Shown here: piece after piece, positions 16,419 to 25,084 of the stretch
How positions within the stretch are numbered: the stretch's first letter is position 1
Layout: every line of letters starts with the position of its first letter
Assembly (NCBI RefSeq): GCF_018343665.1
Contig: NZ_JAGYPM010000002.1
Coordinates: 475,979-539,978 of the forward strand
Direction of reading: 5' to 3'
Origin: Cytobacillus citreus
Lineage (GTDB): Bacteria; Bacillota; Bacilli; Bacillales; Cytobacillaceae
DNA: 64,000 bases
Notes under the pieces: generated by a model
Told to the model about the DNA's origin: nothing
Database searches by the model: none
Seen by the model: only the letters and a program-made list of their open reading frames with translations
Program-made: the position numbers and the translations under genes

Positions 16419-17801
16419 ATGTTGGCTTTATTTGTATGGATCATTGTATCCATCCTATCTATCATGCTCTTTAAAAGAGTGTCAGGAAGTCTTGCTTTAA
16501 CAAAGCCGAATTTAGTTTCATTAGTTTTTTACTATTCCTTATTCGTATCAAGTTACATCGGAAGCTTGCTTATTGTGTTAGATATTGATCATTACTATAT
16601 GATTAATAAGCTTGACCATGAAAGCAGCAGGTATATCGGCTTTGCAGCGGTATCATTTGTCATGGTAGTTCTTCCATTAACTATGCTAGGTGTATCTAAG
16701 CTTGCTAACTTTAATGCGAAGAGGGAATTTGCTGACTACCTGAAAAAACCAGTTGCCAATACGTTTAATCAAAAAAATGAATTTTATTTGCTTTTTCTAG
16801 GTATTTCAATCATAAGCATGTTAGCTGTTGCCTATACGTTATTAAAGACAAACCAAGTCCCGCTTTTTGAATTGTTAAAAGGGAATTTCGATGAGCTTGG
16901 TAAGCTGCGGATTGATGCAGCACGTAATTTTAACGGCAATGTCTTAATTAGAAATATTTTTGCGATTGCTCTGACGCCATTACTATCCTTAATAGCGTAT
17001 GTATATACAGTTAAGACGAAGCAATTAAAATGGTTTTTCTTATTTTTAGCCCTTTTTGGAAGTGCGATTTTGATAAGTATATATGATTTGTCAAAGTCTC
17101 CTATTTTCTTCTATATCATTATGTTTATCTTTGTTCGAATTTATATTGGAAAAACGGTGCTCACACGCGGGAAAATTATCGCATTATCCGCTATCGGAGC
17201 GGTTGCCATTGTATTCATGTATGTATTCATTCAGGGCGTAAAGGATATTGATGCTTTCCTATCCTATTCATCTGGCCCAATTGGAAGGATCATTCTGGCT
17301 CAAATTGCGCCGACATTTTTGCATTTTGATATATTCGGTGACTCTATTCCTTTTTTACATGGCAGCAGTCTTCCATCCATCATAACTGGCTGGTTTGATG
17401 TGGAACAAGTCCGTTCTGCAAGGCTTGTCATGGCAAATGTTTTTCCAAATCGGATTGCGGATGGGACAGGCGGGGTATTAAATACTCTGTTTATTGCGGA
17501 AGCGTATGCGAACTTTGGTTATTTAGGGGTCATCTTTGGAACGATATATGTAGGGATATTTGTTCAGCTGCTCTATATAATATTTATCAGACTTCCGAAA
17601 AACCCAATCTTTTTATGCTTGTTTATTTATTTTTCCATCAATATTCCACGGACATTAGTAGGTGGATTTGCCGATTTTCTATTTAATCCAATATGGTTAT
17701 TCATCACTTGCTTATTCGCTGGAATGCTATTGTTTATTAGATTTCGTTTAGATTTGTCTGCTTACTTTTCAAAAAGGAAAGCGGCAGGAAACGAAAGATA
17801 A
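16419..17801 (+). CDS. Wzy-type oligosaccharide repeat-unit polymerase
   Basis: This 460-residue protein has about eleven to twelve hydrophobic segments with a longer extracytoplasmic loop near residues 290-350, the topology of O-antigen/capsule polymerases. Sequence motifs are poorly conserved in that family, so the call depends on topology and on position with Wzx, Wzz-like and glycosyltransferase genes. It would join flipped repeat units on the outer face of the membrane. ATG 16419 follows GTAGGTGCTGACGA. The gap to the next gene is 12 bases. Confidence 0.7.
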   Translation: MLALFVWIIVSILSIMLFKRVSGSLALTKPNLVSLVFYYSLFVSSYIGSLLIVLDIDHYYMINKLDHESSRYIGFAAVSFVMVVLPLTMLGVSKLANFNAKREFADYLKKPVANTFNQKNEFYLLFLGISIISMLAVAYTLLKTNQVPLFELLKGNFDELGKLRIDAARNFNGNVLIRNIFAIALTPLLSLIAYVYTVKTKQLKWFFLFLALFGSAILISIYDLSKSPIFFYIIMFIFVRIYIGKTVLTRGKIIALSAIGAVAIVFMYVFIQGVKDIDAFLSYSSGPIGRIILAQIAPTFLHFDIFGDSIPFLHGSSLPSIITGWFDVEQVRSARLVMANVFPNRIADGTGGVLNTLFIAEAYANFGYLGVIFGTIYVGIFVQLLYIIFIRLPKNPIFLCLFIYFSINIPRTLVGGFADFLFNPIWLFITCLFAGMLLFIRFRLDLSAYFSKRKAAGNER

Positions 17802-17813
17802 GGAGAAAACAGG

Positions 17814-18914
17814 ATGAAATCAGTTTTGCTATATTATCCATTTGAAGTAGCGGAGAATGCCAATAGCGGTTCTAAGCTTCGCCCGAAGGAAATATTAAAA
17901 GCCTTCCAGCAATGGGGGGCGAGGGAGAAGGTTGACATTCTGTTGCTGTCCGGAAATTCAACTGCTCGGGATGCCCTCTTTGAAGAATGGCGCGCGGCAG
18001 GGAAGCTTGATAATCTTTGGTTTTGCTATATGGAAAATCAGACGATTCCGTTCTGGCTGACAGACAAAGGACATATTCCTAAAAAGCCGTTTGTTGACAA
18101 AAAGGTCATGAAATATTTAAAACAGCGTCATGTTCCGATAGGCGTTTTTTACCGTGATGTGTATTGGAAATTTGATGAGCTTTATCCGTTAAAAGGTGTT
18201 AAAAAATCAGTCATGAAAGCCATTTATCGGATGGAGGAAAGGTTTTACAACAAATATTGCCGTGTCATTTTCTTGCCGAGCGATGCGATGGGCAAGTATG
18301 TCGATATTCAGAAGGAGAAAATCTCACTTCCTCCAGGCGGTAAAGATATGAAGGTTGTGAGAAAAGAGAAAGTCTCGCAAATTTCTCAGGGACTTTATGT
18401 GGGCGGCATTAATAATGAGGATTATGGTTTATTCCTTTTGCTTGATGCGTTAGAATTGGCAAATAAGCAGGAGAAAGTTTCCGAATTAACCGTTGTTTGC
18501 CGCAAGGATGAATACAAACAATTGCCTGAAGAGAAAAAGGCCAGATTAACTGAGCTAGGTGTAGAAGTAAAGCATGTTAGCGGTGAAGCATTAAATGACT
18601 TATACCGTGAAATGGACTTTGCCTATATTCCAAGATTCCGGAGCACCTACAATGATTTTGCTGTTCCTGTTAAACTAGTTGAGTATCTATCAAACGGGCT
18701 TCCTGTCGTCGCCACATATTGTCAGGCGCAAAAAGAAATTATAGAAGCAGATGGGTACGGTATTATCTGCGAGGATAAGGCTGAGGATATGGCTAGGGCG
18801 ATTCAAGAGATGGCGCGGAATGCCGCGAACTACCGAGAAAATATCCAAAATACCTTTGTGCAAAAGCATTCTTGGCTGGCTAGGGTAGAGAAGGTTAAAG
18901 AAGCATTAGTTTAG
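17814..18914 (+). CDS. Glycosyltransferase, GT-B fold (family 4-like)
   Basis: This soluble 366-residue protein shows the C-terminal donor-binding signature VKLVEYLSNGLPVVAT followed by QAQKEIIE, as in GT4/GT1-type enzymes. The N-terminal acceptor domain is not recognisable to me. It probably adds one sugar of the repeat unit at the inner face of the membrane. ATG 17814 follows AAGGAGAAAACAGG. Donor and acceptor cannot be read from the sequence. Confidence 0.75.
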   Translation: MKSVLLYYPFEVAENANSGSKLRPKEILKAFQQWGAREKVDILLLSGNSTARDALFEEWRAAGKLDNLWFCYMENQTIPFWLTDKGHIPKKPFVDKKVMKYLKQRHVPIGVFYRDVYWKFDELYPLKGVKKSVMKAIYRMEERFYNKYCRVIFLPSDAMGKYVDIQKEKISLPPGGKDMKVVRKEKVSQISQGLYVGGINNEDYGLFLLLDALELANKQEKVSELTVVCRKDEYKQLPEEKKARLTELGVEVKHVSGEALNDLYREMDFAYIPRFRSTYNDFAVPVKLVEYLSNGLPVVATYCQAQKEIIEADGYGIICEDKAEDMARAIQEMARNAANYRENIQNTFVQKHSWLARVEKVKEALV

Positions 18915-18966
18915 AATATAAAATAGATCTAGTTCCGAGCGCCAACGTGCATATATAGGAGGAATT

Positions 18967-20049
18967 ATGAAAGTATTAATTTTGGCTCCGAGCAAATCAA
19001 TACACACTCATAAGTGGGCCTTGTTTTACAAAAATAAAGGGATTAATGTGAAGGTCGTGACTTTTTCTGATCATTACTCTGAGGAGAATGCGAAGGAAAT
19101 TGATACGATTACACTTCCAAAGCTGCTTCCAGGGAAGCTATCCTATATTTCAAGTGTTTTCGCTTTAAAGAAAATTTTAAAGCAATTCCAGCCGGATATT
19201 CTTCATGCTCATTATGTATCAAGCTATGGATTTATTGGAGCACTTGCAAATTATAAGCCTTTTTACGTATCGGTATGGGGAAGGGATATTTTTCAATTTC
19301 CGCAGCAGGGCAGTGTGAATCGGAAAATTGTCGAATATACGCTTTCTAAAGCGGATGTCATTTGTTCTACAAGTCATATCATGGCTAAGGAAACAAATAA
19401 GTATTCGGGTAAAAAAATATTTGTCACTCCATTTGGCGTGGATATGGAGAAATTCAGGCCGATTCCAGGTGTGAAATCAGATGATGAAATCACGATCGGA
19501 ACGGTTAAGGCTTTGGAAGATAAATATGGCATCGGTGATTTAATTCATGCCTTTGCCTCGATCCACTCAAGCAAAAAAAATGCCAAGCTGCTTATTGTGG
19601 GGGATGGCAAGCAGAAGGATGAGTATATCCAATTGACGCGTGATTTGAACATTGATCATGTCACTTCTTTTACAGGCAGGGTTCCAAATGATAAGGTTCC
19701 CGAATATATTAATAAAATGGATGTATTCGGTGTCCCTTCAACAGAGGACAGTGAAAGCTTCGGTGTCGCTGCGGTTGAATCAATGGCATGTGGTGTCCCC
19801 GTTGTCGTTTCGAATGTTGGCGGGCTACCTGAAGTCGTTTTGGAAGGAAAGACTGGCTATGTTGTGCCAAAGGAAAACTCTCAAGAATTGGCGAAGGCCA
19901 TCCTATCTTTAATTGAAAATAAAGAAAAGAGCACCGGAATGGGTCTAGCAGGGATAGACCATGTGAAAGCTAATTATAACTGGATCGATAATGCTAATGG
20001 AATGTTAGATCTATATGGACAAACCTTGAAAGAGGGGATGAAATCATGA
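18967..20049 (+). CDS. Glycosyltransferase family 4 protein
   Basis: This 360-residue GT-B enzyme begins MKVLILAPSKSIHTHKW, has HAHYVSSYGF and VWGRDIFQFP in the acceptor domain, and the family signature EDSESFGVAAVESMACG with GVPVVVSNVGGLPEVV near residues 257-290. It should transfer a nucleotide-activated hexose or HexNAc to the lipid-linked repeat unit. RBS TAGGAGGAATT precedes ATG 18967. It overlaps galU by four bases (ATGA). Confidence 0.85.
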   Translation: MKVLILAPSKSIHTHKWALFYKNKGINVKVVTFSDHYSEENAKEIDTITLPKLLPGKLSYISSVFALKKILKQFQPDILHAHYVSSYGFIGALANYKPFYVSVWGRDIFQFPQQGSVNRKIVEYTLSKADVICSTSHIMAKETNKYSGKKIFVTPFGVDMEKFRPIPGVKSDDEITIGTVKALEDKYGIGDLIHAFASIHSSKKNAKLLIVGDGKQKDEYIQLTRDLNIDHVTSFTGRVPNDKVPEYINKMDVFGVPSTEDSESFGVAAVESMACGVPVVVSNVGGLPEVVLEGKTGYVVPKENSQELAKAILSLIENKEKSTGMGLAGIDHVKANYNWIDNANGMLDLYGQTLKEGMKS

Positions 20050-20909
20050 TTAAAAAGGCAGTAATTCCTGCTGCAGGGTTGGGAACAAGATTTTTGCCAG
20101 CAACAAAGGCACAGCCAAAGGAAATGCTTCCAATCGTCGATAAGCCGACAATTCAATATATCATTGAAGAAGCAGTGGAATCTGGTATTGAAGATATTAT
20201 CATTGTAACAGGAAGAAGCAAAAGAGCCATCGAGGATCATTTTGATAAATCGGTTGAATTAGAAATGCTGCTTGAAAGAACAGGCAAGCATGACATGCTC
20301 GAAATTGTTGAGAATATCTCCAACCTCGTTGATATTCATTATGTACGTCAAAAAGAACCGCTTGGCTTAGGACATGCTGTATTATGTGCAAAAAAATTCA
20401 TTGGCGATGAGCCATTTGCTGTCTTGCTTGGCGACGATATCGTTGATAGTGAAGTTCCAGCTCTTAAACAAATGATTAATCAATATAACGAAGTACAAGC
20501 AAGCATACTTGGCTGTAATGATGTTCCTCGGTCAGAGGTTAATAAGTATGGTATTGTGAACTACTCGGGAAAAAACGGCGAGCTTTTTAAAGTGGAAAGT
20601 CTAGTAGAAAAGCCCGCGATTGAGGAAGCTCCGTCTACTCAAGCCATTGTGGGACGCTATATTTTATCACCAGCTATTTTCGAATTGCTTGAAGAAGTAG
20701 CGCCAGATAAGAAAGGCGAAATCCAGCTCACAGATGCGATTGACCGCTTGTTAGGAAAAGAGTCAATTTACTCTTATATCATTCAAGGGAATCGTTATGA
20801 TGTTGGAGATAAGTTTGGATTTTTACAAGCGTCGATTGACTTTGCTTTAAAACGACCAGACCTTAAAGATAAGCTTGCAGCCTATATTAAGCAATTAAAA
20901 GTGAACTAA
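20046..20909 (+). CDS. galU: UTP-glucose-1-phosphate uridylyltransferase
   Basis: This 287-residue nucleotidyltransferase has the GalU N-terminus KAVIPAAGLGTRFLPATKAQPKEMLPI (given in part), LGDDIV for metal binding, VEKP and a KGEIQLTDAI signature. It makes UDP-glucose for the wall polymer, glycolipids or teichoic-acid glucosylation; the B. subtilis counterpart is GtaB. It is translationally coupled to the upstream glycosyltransferase, which suggests glucose is part of the polymer made here. Confidence 0.95.
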   Translation: MIKKAVIPAAGLGTRFLPATKAQPKEMLPIVDKPTIQYIIEEAVESGIEDIIIVTGRSKRAIEDHFDKSVELEMLLERTGKHDMLEIVENISNLVDIHYVRQKEPLGLGHAVLCAKKFIGDEPFAVLLGDDIVDSEVPALKQMINQYNEVQASILGCNDVPRSEVNKYGIVNYSGKNGELFKVESLVEKPAIEEAPSTQAIVGRYILSPAIFELLEEVAPDKKGEIQLTDAIDRLLGKESIYSYIIQGNRYDVGDKFGFLQASIDFALKRPDLKDKLAAYIKQLKVN

Positions 20910-20922
20910 TGGAGATGGGAAA

Positions 20923-22164
20923 ATGAGAGTGATTTACTTGTGTCAGCATTTTCCCCCTGAAACAGGTGCTCCGCAAATTCGTGTATACGAAGTGAGCAAA
21001 GAGCTAATTAGCAGAGGACATCAGGTGGAAGTGATAACAGCATTTCCTCATCATCCTCATGGGATTATCCCTGAGGAATATCGAGGAAGGTTTTATATGT
21101 TTGAAGATTGGGATGGGATCCCAGTTCATCGATCTTGGATTTATCCATCTCCAAAGGGAAGCTTTTGGAAGCGGCTAGCTTCTTATTTTTCCTTCACTTT
21201 TAGTGCGTTTTATTCTTTAGCAAAATCTAAGCCAACGGATGTTATCATCTGTAACTCGCCGCCGCTTTTTCTCGGAATAACGGGTTATCTTGGCGCGAAA
21301 ATGAAGCGAGCTAAATTCGTCTTCAACGTCGCAGATATTTGGCCTGAGTCAGCAGTTGAATTAGGCATTTTAAAAAATAAAACTTTTATCCGTCTAGCGG
21401 AAATGCTAGAAAAATTTCTATATAAGAAATCATGGAAAATTGCTACAGCGACAGAAGGAATTAAGGACTACATGGTTCGAAAAGGGAAGAATGAAGCAGA
21501 TGTCTTTCTTCTTCCAAATGGAGTAAACACAGAAACATTTAAACCACTTCCGAAGAATCATGAGCTTCTTGAGAAAATTGGCATACAGGGGAAAAAGGTA
21601 TTTATGTATGCTGGGGCGTTAGGCTATGCACAAGGATTGGATTCTGTCCTGGAAGCAGCTCTTTTACTAAAGGACAAGCAGCCAGATGTACATTTCCTCT
21701 TTGTAGGAGACGGACAAGAACGTGAAAAGCTCGTTAAAATGAAAGAGGATTTAGCGCTTGATAATGTAACATTTTATGGTTCAGTTCCTGTATCAGAAAT
21801 GCCTAAAATGTTCTCAATTGCTGATTACAGCGTTGTTTCTTTGCGAGATATTGAGCTGTTCAAAGGGGCCAGACCTTCGAAAATATTCCCGGCGATTTCT
21901 TCAGGAAAGCCTGTTTTATACTGTGGTGATGGCGAAAGCGCTGCAATCCTTGAAGAATATCACTGTGGCAAAATTGCTCCACCTGAAAACCCTGAGGGGA
22001 TAGCGGGCGCCATTGAGGAGTTAATGAAAGTGTCGGATGAAGAATACCAAACAATGAGTGAAAATGGCAGAAAGCTTGCCATCGATCAGTATTCTTGGAA
22101 AAGCATTGTAGATGATATTCTTGAAAATATCGAAATGAAGCAAAAAGAAAAGGCCAATTCCTGA
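20923..22164 (+). CDS. Glycosyltransferase family 4, WbuB-like
   Basis: This 413-residue GT-B enzyme starts with YLCQHFPPETGAPQIRVYE and HHPHGIIPEEYRG, and carries NVADIWPESAVELG, features of the WbuB (aminosugar transferase) subgroup. The donor domain has a KIFPAISSGKPVLYCG segment. It probably adds an N-acetylamino sugar to the lipid-linked repeat unit. The assignment to the family is firm; the sugar is not. It ends the cluster and overlaps a terminator. Confidence 0.85.
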   Translation: MRVIYLCQHFPPETGAPQIRVYEVSKELISRGHQVEVITAFPHHPHGIIPEEYRGRFYMFEDWDGIPVHRSWIYPSPKGSFWKRLASYFSFTFSAFYSLAKSKPTDVIICNSPPLFLGITGYLGAKMKRAKFVFNVADIWPESAVELGILKNKTFIRLAEMLEKFLYKKSWKIATATEGIKDYMVRKGKNEADVFLLPNGVNTETFKPLPKNHELLEKIGIQGKKVFMYAGALGYAQGLDSVLEAALLLKDKQPDVHFLFVGDGQEREKLVKMKEDLALDNVTFYGSVPVSEMPKMFSIADYSVVSLRDIELFKGARPSKIFPAISSGKPVLYCGDGESAAILEEYHCGKIAPPENPEGIAGAIEELMKVSDEEYQTMSENGRKLAIDQYSWKSIVDDILENIEMKQKEKANS

Positions 22165-22182
22165 TAGGGATTGGTTTTTTCT
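22154..22182 (+). terminator. Terminator of the polysaccharide cluster
   Basis: CCAATTCC (22154-22161) pairs with GGGATTGG (22167-22174), followed by TTTTTT. The stem includes the stop codon of the last glycosyltransferase. Confidence 0.85.
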
Positions 22183-22332
22183 ATGGTAAGAAGAGAAGAA
22201 TCCAACTATAAGGGGATTAGATGTAAACAAACAGTGTGAACGTAGACAACGCACTCCCTAAAAGGGGCTTACGTTGTCCACATAAAGAGGGAAAGAATCC
22301 AATTATCCGTTAAAAAGGGTCAAAATGGCCAA

Positions 22333-22518
22333 GGTGGCGGATATAATTAATATTTGGCGGATATATTGCCTAAAGTCGCGGATATAATTAAATTCTCGCG
22401 GATAAATTTTGTGAAGTGGCGGATATAATATTGAAACTGACCGATATATTGAGAAAAGTGACCGATATAAACGGAAACTGACCGATATATTTTCAAAACT
22501 GACCGATATTATTGAAAA
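22333..22518. repeat. 20-21-bp tandem array I2, nine units
   Basis: GATA steps occur at 22340, 22360, 22381, 22401, 22422, 22443, 22464, 22484 and 22505. The first five units read GGCGGATA (or GCGGATA), the last four GACCGATA. Read on the minus strand this is the same order as array I1 (ATCGGTC units, then ATCCGC units). It lies between convergent genes. Confidence 0.95.
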
Positions 22519-22659
22519 ATTAACTGCTACACTTAAAAAGTAACCTGAAATAGTTAGATTTTAGAAATAATTACCCGAATTTCTTAAGAAGTTCGGGCTT
22601 CTTTAAGTTCAGCTTAGGAAAGATAGATGAAAAACGGCTATAATTGCGGAAAATAGCTA

Positions 22660-22850
22660 AAGTACCCCCAAAAAAGCGCAAGATTTGTCCTGAAACAGTG
22701 GAAAAGAGGGCAAGTATCCGCAAACAAGGGTACGAGTTGTCCACAAACAGATTAAAAGAACCCAAGTATCCCCGAAAAAGGGCAAGAGTTGTCCACAAAC
22801 AGCGTAAAAAAAGCCAAGTATCCACAAAAAAGCTCAAGTTGTCCTCATAC
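22660..22850 (+). repeat. Tandem array D, 52-bp unit, about 3.5 copies
   Basis: GTACCC/GTATCC occurs at 22662, 22714, 22766 and 22818, exactly 52 apart. Each is followed after 17 bases by TTGTCC (for example 22737-22742) and then an ACAAACAG...AAAAA spacer. Copies diverge by about 20-25 percent. It occupies the convergent gap between the glycosyltransferase and the SpoIID-like gene. Confidence 0.9.
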
Positions 22851-22892
22851 TGAGGTAATATTGCCAACAACAATTTATCTAAAAATCCCCCC

Positions 22893-22923
22893 AAAAAAAG
22901 AAACCGGCAAAGATGCCGATTTC
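22893..22923 (-). terminator. Terminator of the wall-turnover block
   Basis: On the minus strand GAAATCGGCATCTTTGCCGG and TTTC form a stem-loop followed by TTTTTTT. It lies 12 bases past the stop of the SpoIID-like gene. Confidence 0.85.
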
Positions 22924-22934
22924 ATTAAGACCTA

Positions 22935-24263
22935 CTATTTAGATACGGTTGTTCCTTGGTAGTAGTGTGTAAGTATTTGCTCAGCTGTCCAGCCCTTTTC
23001 TGCAAATCCTTTGGCTCCGTATTGGCTCATGCCGATGCGGTGTCCCCAGCCTTTTCCGTTTAGGGTAATAGAAGTAATGTTTCCTGTTCCTTCGTTGGTG
23101 ATAACTCCATTTGCTGTTTGGATGGAAACTTTAGAATCTGTTAGGGTTACTTCACCATTTGCGGTTTGCACTTTTTGGCCTTTTATATCGCCAAGGTCTG
23201 ATGTTCCGCTAGAGGTTTGTACAGATAGATTTTGTGCTGCCGATCCATTTGTCTGTACGTCGAACCAATTGGATTGCAATTTATTATAAAGCTGTGGGTT
23301 ATTTATAGGGAAGTAGCTTCGAATAACAGATTCATTCCCAGTTACCGTTTTATCTCCAGCAGAGGTTTTTAACGTAACGCCACTTACCTCTCCGTTAGCA
23401 CCTGTTTTTGACAAGGTGATATCATAGATTTGAGCTGATAGATCTTTAAACCCAAATGATTTCAAAAGAGTCTCAGGAGTGAATGTTTCGCTCCAATTAC
23501 TGAACGGGGACGATTCATATGGATCGTCTACAGAAACAAGGTATGGGAAATGCTCTTGTTTTGAATTCCAAACATCGCCTACATTTGCCGTTCTGCCGCC
23601 GCTAGTTGAAAAGAAAAATGCTTGGATGGGCTTGCCGTTGTATTTGACTAGCAATCCTTCCGTTTCCTTAATCGCCGTATTTGTTCTTGCATCCTCACCA
23701 GTATATCCTCGATAAACTTGGCTAGATGCAGTGCTTGTCAGCATCAATGTATTAGCAGCATAGCTTCTTGCAGCTATCGCTTGGGCCTTTAGTGCTTCCT
23801 TAGGGAAAGATGCAGGCATTTCACTCGGAACGACGCCCTTTAAATAATCTTCCATATCAAGTATGTTAATAATCTCAATCTTACTTCCATTAGGCTTTAA
23901 AAAGAAGCTGCCTCTGTATGTAATTCCGTTGCTTGCCCTTACTAAAGACAAACCTTCACCAATTTGCTCTTGCAAGTCAAAGCCTTTTACAGCATTCAAA
24001 GTAGATCCATTCATGCTGACCGATACGTTTGAACCATCTTTTTTTACTGTAATGCTTGTTCCTTTAGGTACGGGCGTTATTTCGCCGGTATCTTTGTTGT
24101 TTAATTGATAATTTCCATTCACAGTCAAGGTAACGCTTGTTGATAAGTAAACGGAAACATTTACTTCGAACGGATATTTTACTAGTTCAGCAGCTTTAGA
24201 GTCTGTTGGTAGATAGACTAGAAGTAAAAGTAAACTAGCAAGGATAGAAATGAATTTTTTCAA
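22935..24263 (-). CDS. SpoIID/LytB-domain protein, probable amidase modifier
   Basis: This 442-residue exported protein has a Sec signal peptide (residues 1-24, cut after SKA-A). The SpoIID/LytB domain covers about 120-440, with the conserved segments DYLKGVVPSEMP, EALKAQAIAARSYA, FFSTSGGRTA and a C-terminal WGHRIGMSQYGAKGFA. SpoIID proteins cleave denuded glycan strands; LytB of B. subtilis stimulates the amidase LytC. Lying downstream of an SH3 protein and a LytC-type amidase, this fits the LytB role. Start is TTG 24263 after GCGAGGTGAAATAAA. It is one base from the upstream gene, so the pair is co-translated. Confidence 0.8.
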   Translation of the reverse strand: MKKFISILASLLLLLVYLPTDSKAAELVKYPFEVNVSVYLSTSVTLTVNGNYQLNNKDTGEITPVPKGTSITVKKDGSNVSVSMNGSTLNAVKGFDLQEQIGEGLSLVRASNGITYRGSFFLKPNGSKIEIINILDMEDYLKGVVPSEMPASFPKEALKAQAIAARSYAANTLMLTSTASSQVYRGYTGEDARTNTAIKETEGLLVKYNGKPIQAFFFSTSGGRTANVGDVWNSKQEHFPYLVSVDDPYESSPFSNWSETFTPETLLKSFGFKDLSAQIYDITLSKTGANGEVSGVTLKTSAGDKTVTGNESVIRSYFPINNPQLYNKLQSNWFDVQTNGSAAQNLSVQTSSGTSDLGDIKGQKVQTANGEVTLTDSKVSIQTANGVITNEGTGNITSITLNGKGWGHRIGMSQYGAKGFAEKGWTAEQILTHYYQGTTVSK

Positions 24264-24264
24264 T

Positions 24265-24963
24265 TTATTTCACCTCGCTAAGAGTTCCGGATACCCATCC
24301 CTTTACTCCAGCAGAAGTTTCAACATTATACCAAACTTCACCTGCTGCGTTTGTGAATGTTGAAATGTATTTCAATGTTGTTCCACTTTTTAGAGTTTGG
24401 AGGATTGGATAGCTTGTTGTTGCTCCTTTACGCAAATGAACATCCCCAAATGTCACAACCTGAGTTGGTGTGCTCGTACTAGGTTTATTTACTGATACTT
24501 CATTTGAGAATACCCATCCTTTTAAAGAAGGGGAGAGCTCAACTCGGTACCAAAGCCCTGTTGCTGCATTAAATTTATCTATGACCTTTAATGAAGTACC
24601 TTTTGTTTTAGTAGCAACAACTTTATAGTTCTTTGATGCACCAGAATGGATATTAACGGATGCATTAGCTGCATAAACGACAGAAGGAAGCTCTCCTTCA
24701 ACTGGCGGCTGTGTTGGTGGTGTACCAGGATTTGTACCTATTTGTGATTTAAGATTATTAATTTCTTGCTGCTGTGAAGAAATCTTATTCTCCAGCTCTG
24801 TTATTTTCGATTTCATCGGATTTAATTGGGAGGTTACCCAATCAACACTTGCTAGGACTACATTACTTGAAGCATTCATTGCTTGGGGTGTAAATATAAT
24901 GGCTCCTGTTCCAATGCCAAGTGTTAATGCTCCAGCAACGATAAGTTTTTTAGACCGGTTCAT
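24265..24963 (-). CDS. Exported protein with coiled coil and two SH3b domains
   Basis: The 232-residue product has a signal or anchor segment (residues 8-30), a short coiled coil (about 52-78, ITELENKISSQQQEINNLK), a Pro-rich linker and two bacterial SH3 domains (about 92-155 and 165-230). SH3b domains bind peptidoglycan or wall peptides. It sits between the amidase and the SpoIID-like gene, so it may be a wall-bound partner of the amidase; that is inference. ATG 24963 follows AGGGGGAAAAAGA. Confidence 0.75.
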   Translation of the reverse strand: MNRSKKLIVAGALTLGIGTGAIIFTPQAMNASSNVVLASVDWVTSQLNPMKSKITELENKISSQQQEINNLKSQIGTNPGTPPTQPPVEGELPSVVYAANASVNIHSGASKNYKVVATKTKGTSLKVIDKFNAATGLWYRVELSPSLKGWVFSNEVSVNKPSTSTPTQVVTFGDVHLRKGATTSYPILQTLKSGTTLKYISTFTNAAGEVWYNVETSAGVKGWVSGTLSEVK

Positions 24964-25084
24964 TCTTTTTCCCCCTATGTATTATTCAGAAAAAAATTGG
25001 GGTATTTATGTACAATACCCCAATTCGTTTTCATATAGTAGATTATCATATATATATATCTGTCAGGAAATAGATTACAAGATT

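Noticed and set aside
22333-22518. Sigma-D promoters in the 21-bp array (GACCGATAT resembles the sigma-D -10)
   Set aside because: The TAAA box at 15 bases upstream is missing in these units; a nearby TAAA lies only about nine bases away. The match comes from the repeat core.
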